23,693 bases of DNA from Pseudomonadota bacterium. GTDB lineage: Bacteria; Pseudomonadota; Alphaproteobacteria; Sphingomonadales; Sphingomonadaceae. Position 1 is the stretch's first letter. Each line of letters opens with the position of its first letter. The DNA lies in assembly GCA_023436615.1 (NCBI GenBank), contig JAEZIO010000002.1:1-23693 (forward strand), given 5' to 3'. Below are positions 1 to 7,032 of this stretch, piece after piece. The position numbers and the translations under genes are program-made. The notes below the pieces were generated by a model. It searched no databases and was not told where the DNA came from. It was given only the letters and a program-made list of their open reading frames with translations.

Positions 1-92
1 GAGCCGGCGAGCTCGCCCACGGTCAGCGCGGGCGAATTGTCGCCGCGCGGTACGTTGGCTAACAGGCCGCTGCGTTCATCGGGGAGATCCAT
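1..92 (-). CDS. xseA: Exodeoxyribonuclease VII large subunit, 5' end only (partial)
   Basis: The minus strand reads from an ATG at 92-90 and stays open to the window edge, giving about 30 residues. They include the stretch RGDNSPALTVGELAG, which resembles the start of sphingomonad XseA, where a GDN-P-L-V-EL motif leads into the OB-fold domain. XseA with XseB forms exonuclease VII, which degrades single-stranded DNA. An AGGAT-like ribosome site lies about 6 bases upstream on the minus strand. Its start codon shares two bases with the purD start codon on the other strand. The divergent xseA/purD pairing is, from memory, typical of sphingomonads and supports the call. Only the N terminus is visible, so the identification rests on a short match plus context. 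Confidence 0.68.
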   Translation of the reverse strand, partial: MDLPDERSGLLANVPRGDNSPALTVGELAG

Positions 93-1347
93 GAATATCC
101 TGCTGCTGGGTTCGGGCGGACGAGAGGATGCGCTCGCGTGGCGGCTGAGGCAATCGCCAAGCTGCGACGCCCTCGTCGCGGCGCCTGGCAATCCCGGCAT
201 CGCGCGCTGGGCCGAATGCGTCGCTCTCGATCCGTGCGACCCGGGTGCGGTTCTTGGTCTCGCCCGCCAGGTGAACGCCGACCTCGTGGTGGTCGGTCCG
301 GAAGCGCCGTTGGTGACTGGAGTCGGCGATGCTCTTCGCCGCGAAGGCTTTGCCGTCTTCGGCCCGAATGCCGCGGCCGCCCGGCTCGAGGGATCGAAAG
401 GTTTCACCAAGGATCTTTGCGAGGCCAACGCGATTCCCACCGCTTGCTATGTCCGAACGGAAAGCGCGGCGGATGCTCTGGCCGCACTCGAAGACTTCGG
501 ACTGCCCGTCGTCGTAAAGGCCGACGGTCTTGCGGCGGGCAAGGGCGTGACCGTCGCTGCGAGCCGAGCCGAGGCGGAAGAGGCGATCCGCGAAATCGGC
601 GATGCTCCGCTCGTGATAGAGGAGTTCCTGGAAGGCGAGGAAGCTAGCCTGTTCGCGCTCGTCGATGGCGACACCGCCGTGCCGTTTGCATCCGCGCAGG
701 ACCACAAGCGTGTGGGGGAAGGCGACACTGGCCCCAACACCGGCGGCATGGGCGCCTACAGTCCCGCGCGGGTGCTGACCAGCGAGCTCGAACGGCGGGC
801 GATGGACGAGATCGTGCGCCCGACGGCGCGCGCGCTGGCCGCGGCCGGCACACCCTTTTCCGGCGTCCTGTATGCCGGGCTGATGCTGACGGAGGACGGG
901 CCGAAGCTGATCGAATATAATGCCCGCTTCGGGGATCCGGAATGCGAGGCGATCATGCCGCGCGTGCAGGGGGATTTCGCGAAGCTGCTCATGGCCGTCG
1001 CGACCGGGCGATTGGTCGAGGTGCGGCCCGAGCTTTCGAGTGACTTCGCGGTCACCGTGATCGTCGCTGCCCGCGGCTATCCCGGCACGCCTGTCAGCGG
1101 CGGCCTGATCCGTCAGGTGGAGGCCGCCGAGCAGGTCGAAGGCGTGACCGTATTCCACGCGGGCACCGCCCGCGCGGACGACGAGCTCGTCGCGAAAGGC
1201 GGACGAGTTCTTGCCGTCACGGCCACCGCGGACACGTTCGCCAGTGCGCGCGCGCGCGCCTACCGCGCGGTGGACCAGATCGACTTCGCCGACGGCTTCC
1301 ACCGCCGCGACATCGGGTGGCGCGAGATGGAGCGGGAAAGCGCGTGA
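91..1347 (+). CDS. purD: Phosphoribosylamine--glycine ligase (GAR synthetase)
   Basis: PurD joins glycine to 5-phosphoribosylamine with ATP, the second step of de novo purine synthesis, in the cytoplasm. The 418-residue product is full length. It opens with MNILLLGSGGREDALAWRL, the classic GxGGREHA-type N-domain motif with Asp in place of His. It continues through the ATP-grasp domain (PVVVKADGLAAGKGV, then EEFLEGEEAS), the signature GDTGPNTGGMGAYSPA, and the metal-binding EYNARFGDPE. The ATG at 91 is preferred over an upstream start at 37 because homology begins there and GGGGAG sits 4 bases before it. The stop overlaps the GTG start of the next membrane protein (GTGA), suggesting translational coupling. 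The reverse strand is open across much of this gene, but that is a GC-rich shadow. Confidence 0.97.
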   Translation: MNILLLGSGGREDALAWRLRQSPSCDALVAAPGNPGIARWAECVALDPCDPGAVLGLARQVNADLVVVGPEAPLVTGVGDALRREGFAVFGPNAAAARLEGSKGFTKDLCEANAIPTACYVRTESAADALAALEDFGLPVVVKADGLAAGKGVTVAASRAEAEEAIREIGDAPLVIEEFLEGEEASLFALVDGDTAVPFASAQDHKRVGEGDTGPNTGGMGAYSPARVLTSELERRAMDEIVRPTARALAAAGTPFSGVLYAGLMLTEDGPKLIEYNARFGDPECEAIMPRVQGDFAKLLMAVATGRLVEVRPELSSDFAVTVIVAARGYPGTPVSGGLIRQVEAAEQVEGVTVFHAGTARADDELVAKGGRVLAVTATADTFASARARAYRAVDQIDFADGFHRRDIGWREMERESA

Positions 1348-1835
1348 ACGCCTTTTGGTCCTATTTCTGGCCGATGTTCGCGATCGGCCTCGCGCTGGGC
1401 CTCGTCGGGGGCGTCGTCGGCTTTCCAAAACGGCGAACCAAGCTGCTCCTCGCGAGCGTCGGGATCGCGTTGGCCGCCGGCATGCTGTGGCACGGGCCGA
1501 TAGGCGCCGCGAACCGATTTTCGGAGCGCGTCGAACGACACGCCCGATTAACCCTCGACTATCTCGAGATGACCCAGGTCCAAGCGAGCCTTCATCATGG
1601 GCCTCTCACTCGGCGACTGATTCTCACCGGACCGGCCGACGATTTCCAGCGCTCGGAACTGGTGCGCATCATGAGCGACATTCCGGGTGTCAGCAGCGCC
1701 GCCTGGTCCGGCTCCGGTGGTCTGCCGCTGCTCGTCGAAGGCATGACAGTGACTGCAGTGGGCTTCCTCGCGGGCCTGCTGCTCGCCTATCTCATCGAGT
1801 TAAGACGTCGTCACAACGCGCAATGGAAATGGTGA
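1344..1835 (+). CDS. Inner-membrane protein with a BON-like domain
   Basis: A 163-residue protein of unassigned function. Two hydrophobic segments lie near residues 10-26 and 33-49. They are followed by a soluble stretch of about 50 residues (roughly 68-120, containing LTGPADDFQRSEL and IPGVSSA) whose alternating pattern and PGV turn resemble a BON domain, a small fold found in periplasmic and osmotic-stress proteins. A third membrane helix near 130-152 is followed by a basic tail, RRRHNAQWKW. The GTG at 1344 is chosen because it overlaps the purD stop and removes a basic stretch upstream. Coupled translation with purD and a 4-base gap to the next gene suggest one transcription unit. The BON assignment is by eye. 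Confidence 0.8.
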   Translation: MNAFWSYFWPMFAIGLALGLVGGVVGFPKRRTKLLLASVGIALAAGMLWHGPIGAANRFSERVERHARLTLDYLEMTQVQASLHHGPLTRRLILTGPADDFQRSELVRIMSDIPGVSSAAWSGSGGLPLLVEGMTVTAVGFLAGLLLAYLIELRRRHNAQWKW

Positions 1836-1839
1836 TCGA

Positions 1840-2340
1840 ATGGAATTCGTCCGCGATAACTGGCCGCTGATCCTCGTTGCAGTCGCGATCCTCGCGATTG
1901 TCGCTTTCCTGCTCCTTCGGCCGCGTCAGCGCGTGCAATTGTCAAAGGATTCGGCGCCGGTCCGGCCGCATATGGCACAAAGCAGGCCGGCCGCGAGAGA
2001 GGGCCGCGGGATCGCCGCCGAAGCGGCCGCCGCGGCTAGCGACGTGACGGGGCAGATCCTGAACGCGCCGGTGCACGCGAACCTTCCGGGCGCGTCGGGG
2101 CCGCCCGACGACCTTACGATGCTCAAAGGGGTCGGGCCGAAGTTCGCCGCGCTGCTCAACGAACTCGGCATCACGCGGTTCGATCAGCTGTCGCGACTCA
2201 GCGAAGGTGACATTGACCGGCTCGACCAAAGCCTGGGGGCGTTCAGGGGCCGTCTGCAGCGTGACCAGATACCGCTGCAGGCCGATTATCTCGCCCGCGG
2301 CGACGATGACGGTTTCGAACAGCGTTTCGGGAAGCTTTAG
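1840..2340 (+). CDS. Membrane-anchored helix-hairpin-helix protein
   Basis: A 166-residue protein with a single N-terminal membrane segment (about residues 9-26), a flexible Ala/Arg-rich linker (30-85), and a C-terminal helix-hairpin-helix region. The key motif is DDLTMLKGVGPKFAALLNEL at 91-110, followed by GITRFDQL. The LKGVGPK hairpin is the kind that contacts nucleic-acid backbone or mediates protein contacts; similar domains occur at the ends of NADH dehydrogenase-associated and ribosomal-protein-like proteins. Topology suggests the HhH part is cytoplasmic, but its ligand is unknown. It follows the BON-like membrane protein by 4 bases and ends 8 bases from the convergent transporter gene, so no terminator fits between them. 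Confidence 0.82.
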   Translation: MEFVRDNWPLILVAVAILAIVAFLLLRPRQRVQLSKDSAPVRPHMAQSRPAAREGRGIAAEAAAAASDVTGQILNAPVHANLPGASGPPDDLTMLKGVGPKFAALLNELGITRFDQLSRLSEGDIDRLDQSLGAFRGRLQRDQIPLQADYLARGDDDGFEQRFGKL

Positions 2341-2348
2341 CCTCCTCC

Positions 2349-3683
2349 TCAGGACGCTTCGGCGGCCGCCTTTTTCCGCTTCGGTCGAACGGCGATGAGC
2401 TTGTCGATCTTGCGGCCGTCCATGTCGACGACCTCGAACGACCAGCCATCGTGATCGAATCGCTCGCCCGTTTCCGGGAGGTGCTTGAGGACTTCCAGCG
2501 CGAATCCGGCAACGGTCGAGAAGTCGCGGTCGGACGAGAGCTGAATGCCCAGCCGGTCGGCAAGAACGTCGGCATTAGCGGCGCCCGACAGCAGGTAGCT
2601 TCCGTCCTCGCGTTCGACGAGATCCGGCTCGTCGCCCTCCTCGATGTCGTGCCGGAAGGCCCCCGCGAGCGCGGCCAGGATGCTGCCCGGAGTGACGATG
2701 CCGTCGAAATGGCCGTATTCGTCGTGGACCAGCGCCAGCGGCACGTCCGCCGAGCGAAGCACCGCGAGCGCGTCCATCGCGTCCATGAGGTCGGGGATCA
2801 CTGGAGCCGTTCGTGCTAGCTGGTGAAGGTTGAGCTCGCGGCGGTCGAGCATGCATTCGACCAAATCGCGCGCCTGCACGACCCCGACGATATTGTCGAC
2901 CGAGCCGGCCGCGACCGGGATCCGGCTGTGGGGAATTTCCTTGAGCGCGGCGCGAAGCTGTTCGGGCGATGCGGAGATGTCGATCCAGTCGACGTCGGTG
3001 CGGGGGGTCATCACCTCGCGCACGGGTCGGTCAGCGAGTCTGACGACGCCCGATATGATTGCCCGTTCGCTTTCTTCGAGGACTCCGGCGGTCTGCGCCT
3101 CGGCAACAACGAGATGAAGCTCCTCGGCCGTCACCGCATTCTCCGATTCGCGATTGAGGCCTATCACTCGGAAGATGAGGGCGCTCGTACGGTCGAGCAG
3201 CCACACGAAGGGCCCGCAAACCCGCGATAGCCACAGCATCGGCCGCGAGACCGCAGCAGCGAGCGGCTCCGGCGATCGCAGGGCGAATTGCTTCGGCACG
3301 ATTTCGCCGATCACGAGCGAAATGTAGGTAACGATGACGATGACGACGCCGAAGCCCACCGTCTGTGCCGTTTCGGGCTCCAGTCCGAGGAGATGGAGCC
3401 TCTGGGCGACCGGCTCGCCGAGGCTCGCTCCAGAGTAAGCGCCGGCGAGTATCCCGATCAGCGTAATCCCGATCTGCACTGTGGAGAGAAATCGGCCGGG
3501 GTCCGCTGCCAGATCGAGGGCTACCTGGGCTCCGCCGCTTCCGCTTCGCGCCAGCGCCTTCAGCCGCGCTTCGCGCGACGACACCACTGCAAGCTCGCTC
3601 ATCGCCAACACGCCATTCAACGCGACGAGCGCGAGAATGATGACGACATCGATCCAGGGGAACGGGAGCAGTTGGTCGCTCAT
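2349..3683 (-). CDS. CNNM/HlyC-CorC family transporter with CBS pair
   Basis: A 444-residue inner-membrane protein of the hemolysin C/CorC (CNNM, DUF21) family, associated with divalent cation (Mg or Co) efflux and resistance. The N-terminal DUF21 region has about four helices, including the diagnostic NGVLAMSELAVVSSREARL and FLSTVQIGITLIGILAGAYS. A CBS pair follows (beginning VREVMTPRTDVDWID), then a C-terminal CorC domain (LADRLG...FSTVAGFALEVL...LPETGE). A start at 3683 (MSDQ) gives a normal N terminus; an in-frame TTG at 3725 would add 14 residues. Neither start has a convincing ribosome site. It is the last gene of a minus-strand group after tadA. Confidence 0.93.
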   Translation of the reverse strand: MSDQLLPFPWIDVVIILALVALNGVLAMSELAVVSSREARLKALARSGSGGAQVALDLAADPGRFLSTVQIGITLIGILAGAYSGASLGEPVAQRLHLLGLEPETAQTVGFGVVIVIVTYISLVIGEIVPKQFALRSPEPLAAAVSRPMLWLSRVCGPFVWLLDRTSALIFRVIGLNRESENAVTAEELHLVVAEAQTAGVLEESERAIISGVVRLADRPVREVMTPRTDVDWIDISASPEQLRAALKEIPHSRIPVAAGSVDNIVGVVQARDLVECMLDRRELNLHQLARTAPVIPDLMDAMDALAVLRSADVPLALVHDEYGHFDGIVTPGSILAALAGAFRHDIEEGDEPDLVEREDGSYLLSGAANADVLADRLGIQLSSDRDFSTVAGFALEVLKHLPETGERFDHDGWSFEVVDMDGRKIDKLIAVRPKRKKAAAEAS

Positions 3684-3741
3684 GGAGGGTTGGCGCTGTT
3701 TGCCCGCAAATGCCGACGCCAGCAAGCGGCGGCCCGCGCGG

Positions 3742-4257
3742 TCAGGTCCGCCGCTCCTCGAAGAAGCGCCTGAGCATGGCCGCTGCCTCGTCCTCGCCGA
3801 TCCCCCCGAAAACCTCCGGGCGATGATGGCAGGTGGGCTGCGCGAAAATGCGCGGACCGTGGATCACCCCGCCGCCTTTGGGATCGTCGGCCCCGTACCG
3901 GACCGCGTGGAGCCTAGCGAGCGACGCGGCGGCCGCGCACATCGCGCACGGTTCCAGCGTCACCCACAACGTGCAGCCATCCAGTCGCGGCTCGCCCAGC
4001 GCGGCGGCGGCTGCGCGGATCGCGACCATTTCGGCATGTGCGGTGGGGTCGGTCGAGCCCCGCATGGCATTGCCGGCCTCGGCAACGATCTCCTCCCCGC
4101 GCGCGATTACCGCTCCGACGGGCACCTCGCCCGCCGCCGCAGCCTCGGCGGCGAGATCGAGTGCCCGGCGCATCGGGATAGGCAGCGGGAAGGCCTGTCC
4201 TGAGCTTTGTCGAAGGGCCATGCAGGCGCGACTAGCGCCCATCGCCGTCACTGTCAT
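3742..4257 (-). CDS. tadA: tRNA-specific adenosine deaminase (A34 to inosine)
   Basis: TadA deaminates adenosine 34 of tRNA-Arg(ACG) to inosine and is normally essential. With the longest start (171 residues) the zinc site is H74-A-E76 (DPTAHAEMVAIR) and P103-C104-A-M-C107; E76 is the catalytic proton shuttle. The substrate-binding motif GEVPVGAV is at about 43-50. The start is uncertain: ATGs at 4257, 4242, 4221 and 4173 are in frame and none has a clear ribosome site. Residues about 14-23 are encoded by a common dispersed repeat (4193-4217), so the N terminus has either absorbed the repeat or starts after it, at 4173. It lies 10 bases after the upstream small membrane protein. Confidence 0.94.
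   Translation of the reverse strand: MTVTAMGASRACMALRQSSGQAFPLPIPMRRALDLAAEAAAAGEVPVGAVIARGEEIVAEAGNAMRGSTDPTAHAEMVAIRAAAAALGEPRLDGCTLWVTLEPCAMCAAAASLARLHAVRYGADDPKGGGVIHGPRIFAQPTCHHRPEVFGGIGEDEAAAMLRRFFEERRT
4193..4217. repeat. Dispersed short repeat inside the tadA 5' end
   Basis: The 25 bases GCCTGTCCTGAGC plus TTTGTCGAAGGG match, from memory, a short repeat common in intergenic and coding DNA of sphingomonads and several other GC-rich bacteria (core CCTTCGACAAGCTCAGGACAGG), here with one extra T. It is read in frame by tadA as residues near LRQSSGQAF. This is the only copy found by eye in the window. Family assignment is recall, not a search. Confidence 0.6.
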
Positions 4258-4267
4258 TGGTGTCGTC

Positions 4268-4543
4268 TTAGCGTGCCTGGTTGGTTGCCGTGTTCCCCTG
4301 CTCGGGCGGCACCACCTTCACTGCGGGCACGGCGACGTTCCTCGGCTCGCTACCGACCGCGACGGAGCCTGTCTCGATATCGAAGGCTGGCGCCTGCCCG
4401 CCTTTGGCAGACACTCCGGAGCGGTCGACACGCACATCGGGCGCCTTGGCGCTTCGGGTCTGGGTGATATCGAGGAAACCAGTCGCGACCGCGGCGATCA
4501 GCGCCAGCACGGCAAGAATGAGGACGAAAAGGATGACTCGCAT
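4268..4543 (-). CDS. Small single-pass membrane or exported protein, function unknown
   Basis: A 91-residue protein. Residues 1-24 (MRVILFVLILAVLALIAAVA) form an uncleaved signal anchor or signal peptide. The rest is a polar, Pro/Val-rich, low-complexity tail ending in TATNQAR with no recognised domain. A purine-rich GGCAGGGA immediately precedes the ATG on the minus strand. It is the first gene of the minus-strand group leading to tadA and the CNNM transporter (10 bases before the longest tadA start) and diverges from rpmB. The hydrophobic N terminus and operon-like spacing support a real gene. Function cannot be inferred. Confidence 0.75.
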   Translation of the reverse strand: MRVILFVLILAVLALIAAVATGFLDITQTRSAKAPDVRVDRSGVSAKGGQAPAFDIETGSVAVGSEPRNVAVPAVKVVPPEQGNTATNQAR

Positions 4544-4614
4544 TCCCTGCCTTTCATCGCTGCGTCGAGGTTGCGACAGTTGTTAACGCGGCAGATAAGG
4601 CGTGGTTGCGCAAG

Positions 4615-4643
4615 TTGACTGCCGCTCCCTCAGACGGTAACGG
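4615..4643 (+). promoter_or_regulatory. Candidate rpmB promoter
   Basis: TTGACT at 4615-4620, a strong -35 match, is followed after 17 bases by a weak TAACGG at 4638-4643 and a GC-rich discriminator, as is common for ribosomal protein promoters. It lies 47 bases upstream of the rpmB ATG, inside the 147-base divergent gap. The -10 is poor, so the call is tentative. Confidence 0.4.
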
Positions 4644-4690
4644 GGCGGCGCTTTTCGGGCCACGCGGTCCGGCAACCTCAGGATCTGACT

Positions 4691-4981
4691 ATGTCGCGCG
4701 TATGCGAGCTGACCGGCAAGGGCCGGCAGGTGGGCAACAATGTTTCCCACGCCAACAACAAGACCAAGCGGGTGTTCCTGCCCAACCTGCAGGATGTCAC
4801 GCTGATCTCCGATGCGCTCGAGCGCAGCGTCAAGCTTCGCGTTTCGACTCACGGGCTGCGCTCCGTGGAGCATGTCGGCGGGCTCGACAACTGGCTTGCG
4901 AAGACCAGCGACGAGAAGCTGTCGCCCAAGGCGCGCAAGCTCAAGCGCGAAATCGCCAAGAAGCAAGCGGCGGCCGCGTAA
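4691..4981 (+). CDS. rpmB: 50S ribosomal protein L28
   Basis: L28 is a structural protein of the large ribosomal subunit. The 96-residue product has the family hallmarks: MSRVCELTGKGRQVGNNVSH at the N terminus, ANNKTKRVFLPNLQ, then LRVSTHGLRSVEHVGGLDNW, and a basic C-terminal tail (KARKLKREIAKKQ). The length fits the longer alphaproteobacterial form, in which a C-terminal extension follows the Leu-Arg-Ser segment. CAGGAT lies about 6 bases before the ATG. It is transcribed alone, diverging from the small membrane protein and converging on cobT. Confidence 0.98.
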   Translation: MSRVCELTGKGRQVGNNVSHANNKTKRVFLPNLQDVTLISDALERSVKLRVSTHGLRSVEHVGGLDNWLAKTSDEKLSPKARKLKREIAKKQAAAA

Positions 4982-5097
4982 GCCTCGTCACTTTGCACGG
5001 GCGTCCGCCGGCGCCGTCCTCATCAGCAAATCATGAATATCGGCTGCATTGCCGGTTCAGCGTCCAGTGGGCGCGAATCGGGCATAAGCCTATGACG

Positions 5098-5210
5098 TAG
5101 CGAGGTTTCCCCCCTTTTCCCTCGCTGCCATGGTGCGGCTTGATGCCGTTATTATCCCTCGCGTCGCGTAACGAGGGCGAGCCCGGAGGCGAGAGATCGC
5201 TTCCGGGCTC
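5098..5210. other. Structured intergenic region between rpmB and cobT
   Basis: The 242-base convergent gap (4982-5223) contains no credible gene. It holds TAGCGAGG (5098-5105) pairing with CCTCGCT (5120-5126), then CCCTCG (5156-5161) pairing with CGAGGG (5172-5177), then a 14-pair stem at 5179-5210 closed by a GAGA tetraloop (5193-5196) with one G-T wobble. The CGAGG and CCTCG arms could also pair with each other's partners. No T-run follows on either strand, so these are not classic intrinsic terminators, although they may protect or end both transcripts. Confidence 0.6.
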
Positions 5211-5223
5211 AATCATTTGTGGC

Positions 5224-7032
5224 TCAGGGCGATTCGAACAATCGCGCGAGCTGTTCGACCATTGCCCCGCCGAGCTGCTCGGCATCCATGATCGTGACCG
5301 CGCGCTCGTAATAGCGCGTGACGTCGTGACCGATTCCGATGGCGACGAGCTCGACCGGCGAACGCTGCTCGATCCACGCGATGACCTGCCGCAAATGCCG
5401 CTCCAGGTACGTCCCGCCATTGGCCGAAGCAGTCGAATCGTCGACCGGCGCGCCGTCCGAGATGACCATCAGGATCCGCCGCTCCTCGGGCCGCGCGATC
5501 AGCCTGTTGTGCGCCCAAAGGAGCGCTTCGCCGTCGATATTCTCCTTGAGCAGCCCCTCGCGCATCATCAGACCGAGGTTGCGGCGCCCGTGGCGGTACG
5601 GCTCATCCGCGCGCTTGTAGACGATGTGCCTGAGATCGTTGAGGCGCCCCGGGTGGGGCGGGCGGCCCTCGGCCAGCCAGGCCTCGCGGCTCTGTCCGCC
5701 TTTCCAGGCTCGAGTGGTGAAACCGAGGATTTCGCTCGTCACTCCGCACCGCTCGAGCGTCCGCGCGAGGATGTCGGCGCAAATCGCGGCGATGGCGATC
5801 GGGCGGCCGCGCATGGAGCCGCTATTGTCGATCAGCAGCGACACGACGGTGTCCCGGAACTCGGTATCCCGCTCGACCTTGTAGCTCAGAGAATGGCCGG
5901 GGCTGACGACGACGCGCGCGAGCCGCGCAGCGTCCAGCAGCCCCTCTTCCTGATCGAAGTCCCAGCTTCGCGCCTGCTGCGCCATCAGCCGGCGCTGGAG
6001 CCGATTGGCCAGCTTGGTGACGACGCTGTGCAGCCCGCCGATCTGCTGGTCGAGATACGCCCGCAGTCGAGTCAACTCCGCCTCGTCGCACAGCTCGCCG
6101 GCCTCGATCATCTCGTCGAAGCGGGTGGTGAACGCCTTGTAGTCTGTCGGCGGCGCGAGGTCCCAGTTGCGGCGCGTCTGGCCAGGAATGCCGCTGTCGT
6201 TCGTATCCTCGCCCTCAGCGAGTTCGTCCTCGCCCGGCTCGTAGCTTTCGCTCGACTGCTCGTCCTGCGCGGATTCGTCAGTCTCCTCGGCCCGCATTTC
6301 GCTGTCGCCGCCCTGGGGTCCCGATTCACCCTCGTCTTCGCCTTCATCGCCCCCGCTCTCGTCGCCCTCGTCGGCGCTGCCTTCCTCCGGCTCGTCTTCG
6401 ATGTCCTCGGCGCCTGCCGCGAGGTTGAGGTCCTCAAGAAGCTGGCGCGACACGCGCGCGAACGCTTCCTGGTCGTCGAGCGTCAGCGCGAGGCTGTCGA
6501 GATCGGCGGCGGCCTTCTCTTCGATCCAGGGCTCGATAAGCTTGAGGCCCGCCTGCGCGGATCTCGGCGGTGCATCGCCGGTAAGCCGCTCCCGCGCAAT
6601 CAGGCCCACCGCCGTCGCCAGCGGCACTTCCTCGGCGCTCCGCGCGCGAAGGATCGCGTCGCCGCGGACTCTCGCTTCCGCGAGTTCGCCGAGGTTGGCG
6701 CGAACACCCGCCATGGTGCGGGCGCCGAGCGCTTCGATGCGTGCGGTTTCCAGCGCATCGAACACGGCCCGCGCCTCGGGGTCCGCGGGCGCTGCCGAAG
6801 AATGCAGTCTCGCGTCGTGATAGCGAAGCCGCAGCGCCGCCGAATCGGCCGCGCCTCGCGCCTCGGCGACGAGCTTCGGCTCGAGCCCGGCACCGGGAGA
6901 CGGCACACGCGCCGCCTTCACCGCCGGCGACGCCGTATCGGATGCGAATACGACGTCGACCTCTGGGTCCTTGGCAATGGCTCGGGTGGCGCCGGCGAGC
7001 GCGCGGCGGAAAAGGTCGATCCTTTCGGCCAT
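5224..7032 (-). CDS. cobT: Cobaltochelatase subunit CobT
   Basis: CobT pairs with the AAA+ protein CobS; with CobN they insert cobalt into hydrogenobyrinate diamide in aerobic cobalamin synthesis. The 602-residue protein has the family layout: an N-terminal helical domain (1-200), a very acidic linker (about 208-276, dense in Asp, Glu, Gly and Ser), a second conserved region (WDLAPPTDYKAFTTRFDE near 290), and a C-terminal von Willebrand A domain. The metal-ion site is D402-N-S404-G-S406 (LLIDNSGSMRGRP). The ATG at 7032 overlaps the cobS stop by one base, so the two are co-translated. No cobN or other cobalamin gene is present in the window. Confidence 0.95.
   Translation of the reverse strand: MAERIDLFRRALAGATRAIAKDPEVDVVFASDTASPAVKAARVPSPGAGLEPKLVAEARGAADSAALRLRYHDARLHSSAAPADPEARAVFDALETARIEALGARTMAGVRANLGELAEARVRGDAILRARSAEEVPLATAVGLIARERLTGDAPPRSAQAGLKLIEPWIEEKAAADLDSLALTLDDQEAFARVSRQLLEDLNLAAGAEDIEDEPEEGSADEGDESGGDEGEDEGESGPQGGDSEMRAEETDESAQDEQSSESYEPGEDELAEGEDTNDSGIPGQTRRNWDLAPPTDYKAFTTRFDEMIEAGELCDEAELTRLRAYLDQQIGGLHSVVTKLANRLQRRLMAQQARSWDFDQEEGLLDAARLARVVVSPGHSLSYKVERDTEFRDTVVSLLIDNSGSMRGRPIAIAAICADILARTLERCGVTSEILGFTTRAWKGGQSREAWLAEGRPPHPGRLNDLRHIVYKRADEPYRHGRRNLGLMMREGLLKENIDGEALLWAHNRLIARPEERRILMVISDGAPVDDSTASANGGTYLERHLRQVIAWIEQRSPVELVAIGIGHDVTRYYERAVTIMDAEQLGGAMVEQLARLFESP

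Noticed and set aside
76..1428. A 450-codon minus-strand frame across purD
   Set aside because: It overlaps a clear purD and its translation has no family resemblance. Only the separate frame at 1-92 makes sense, as xseA.
5032..5094. A 20-codon ORF in the rpmB/cobT gap
   Set aside because: It has no ribosome site, no hydrophobic or conserved pattern, and overlaps structured DNA.
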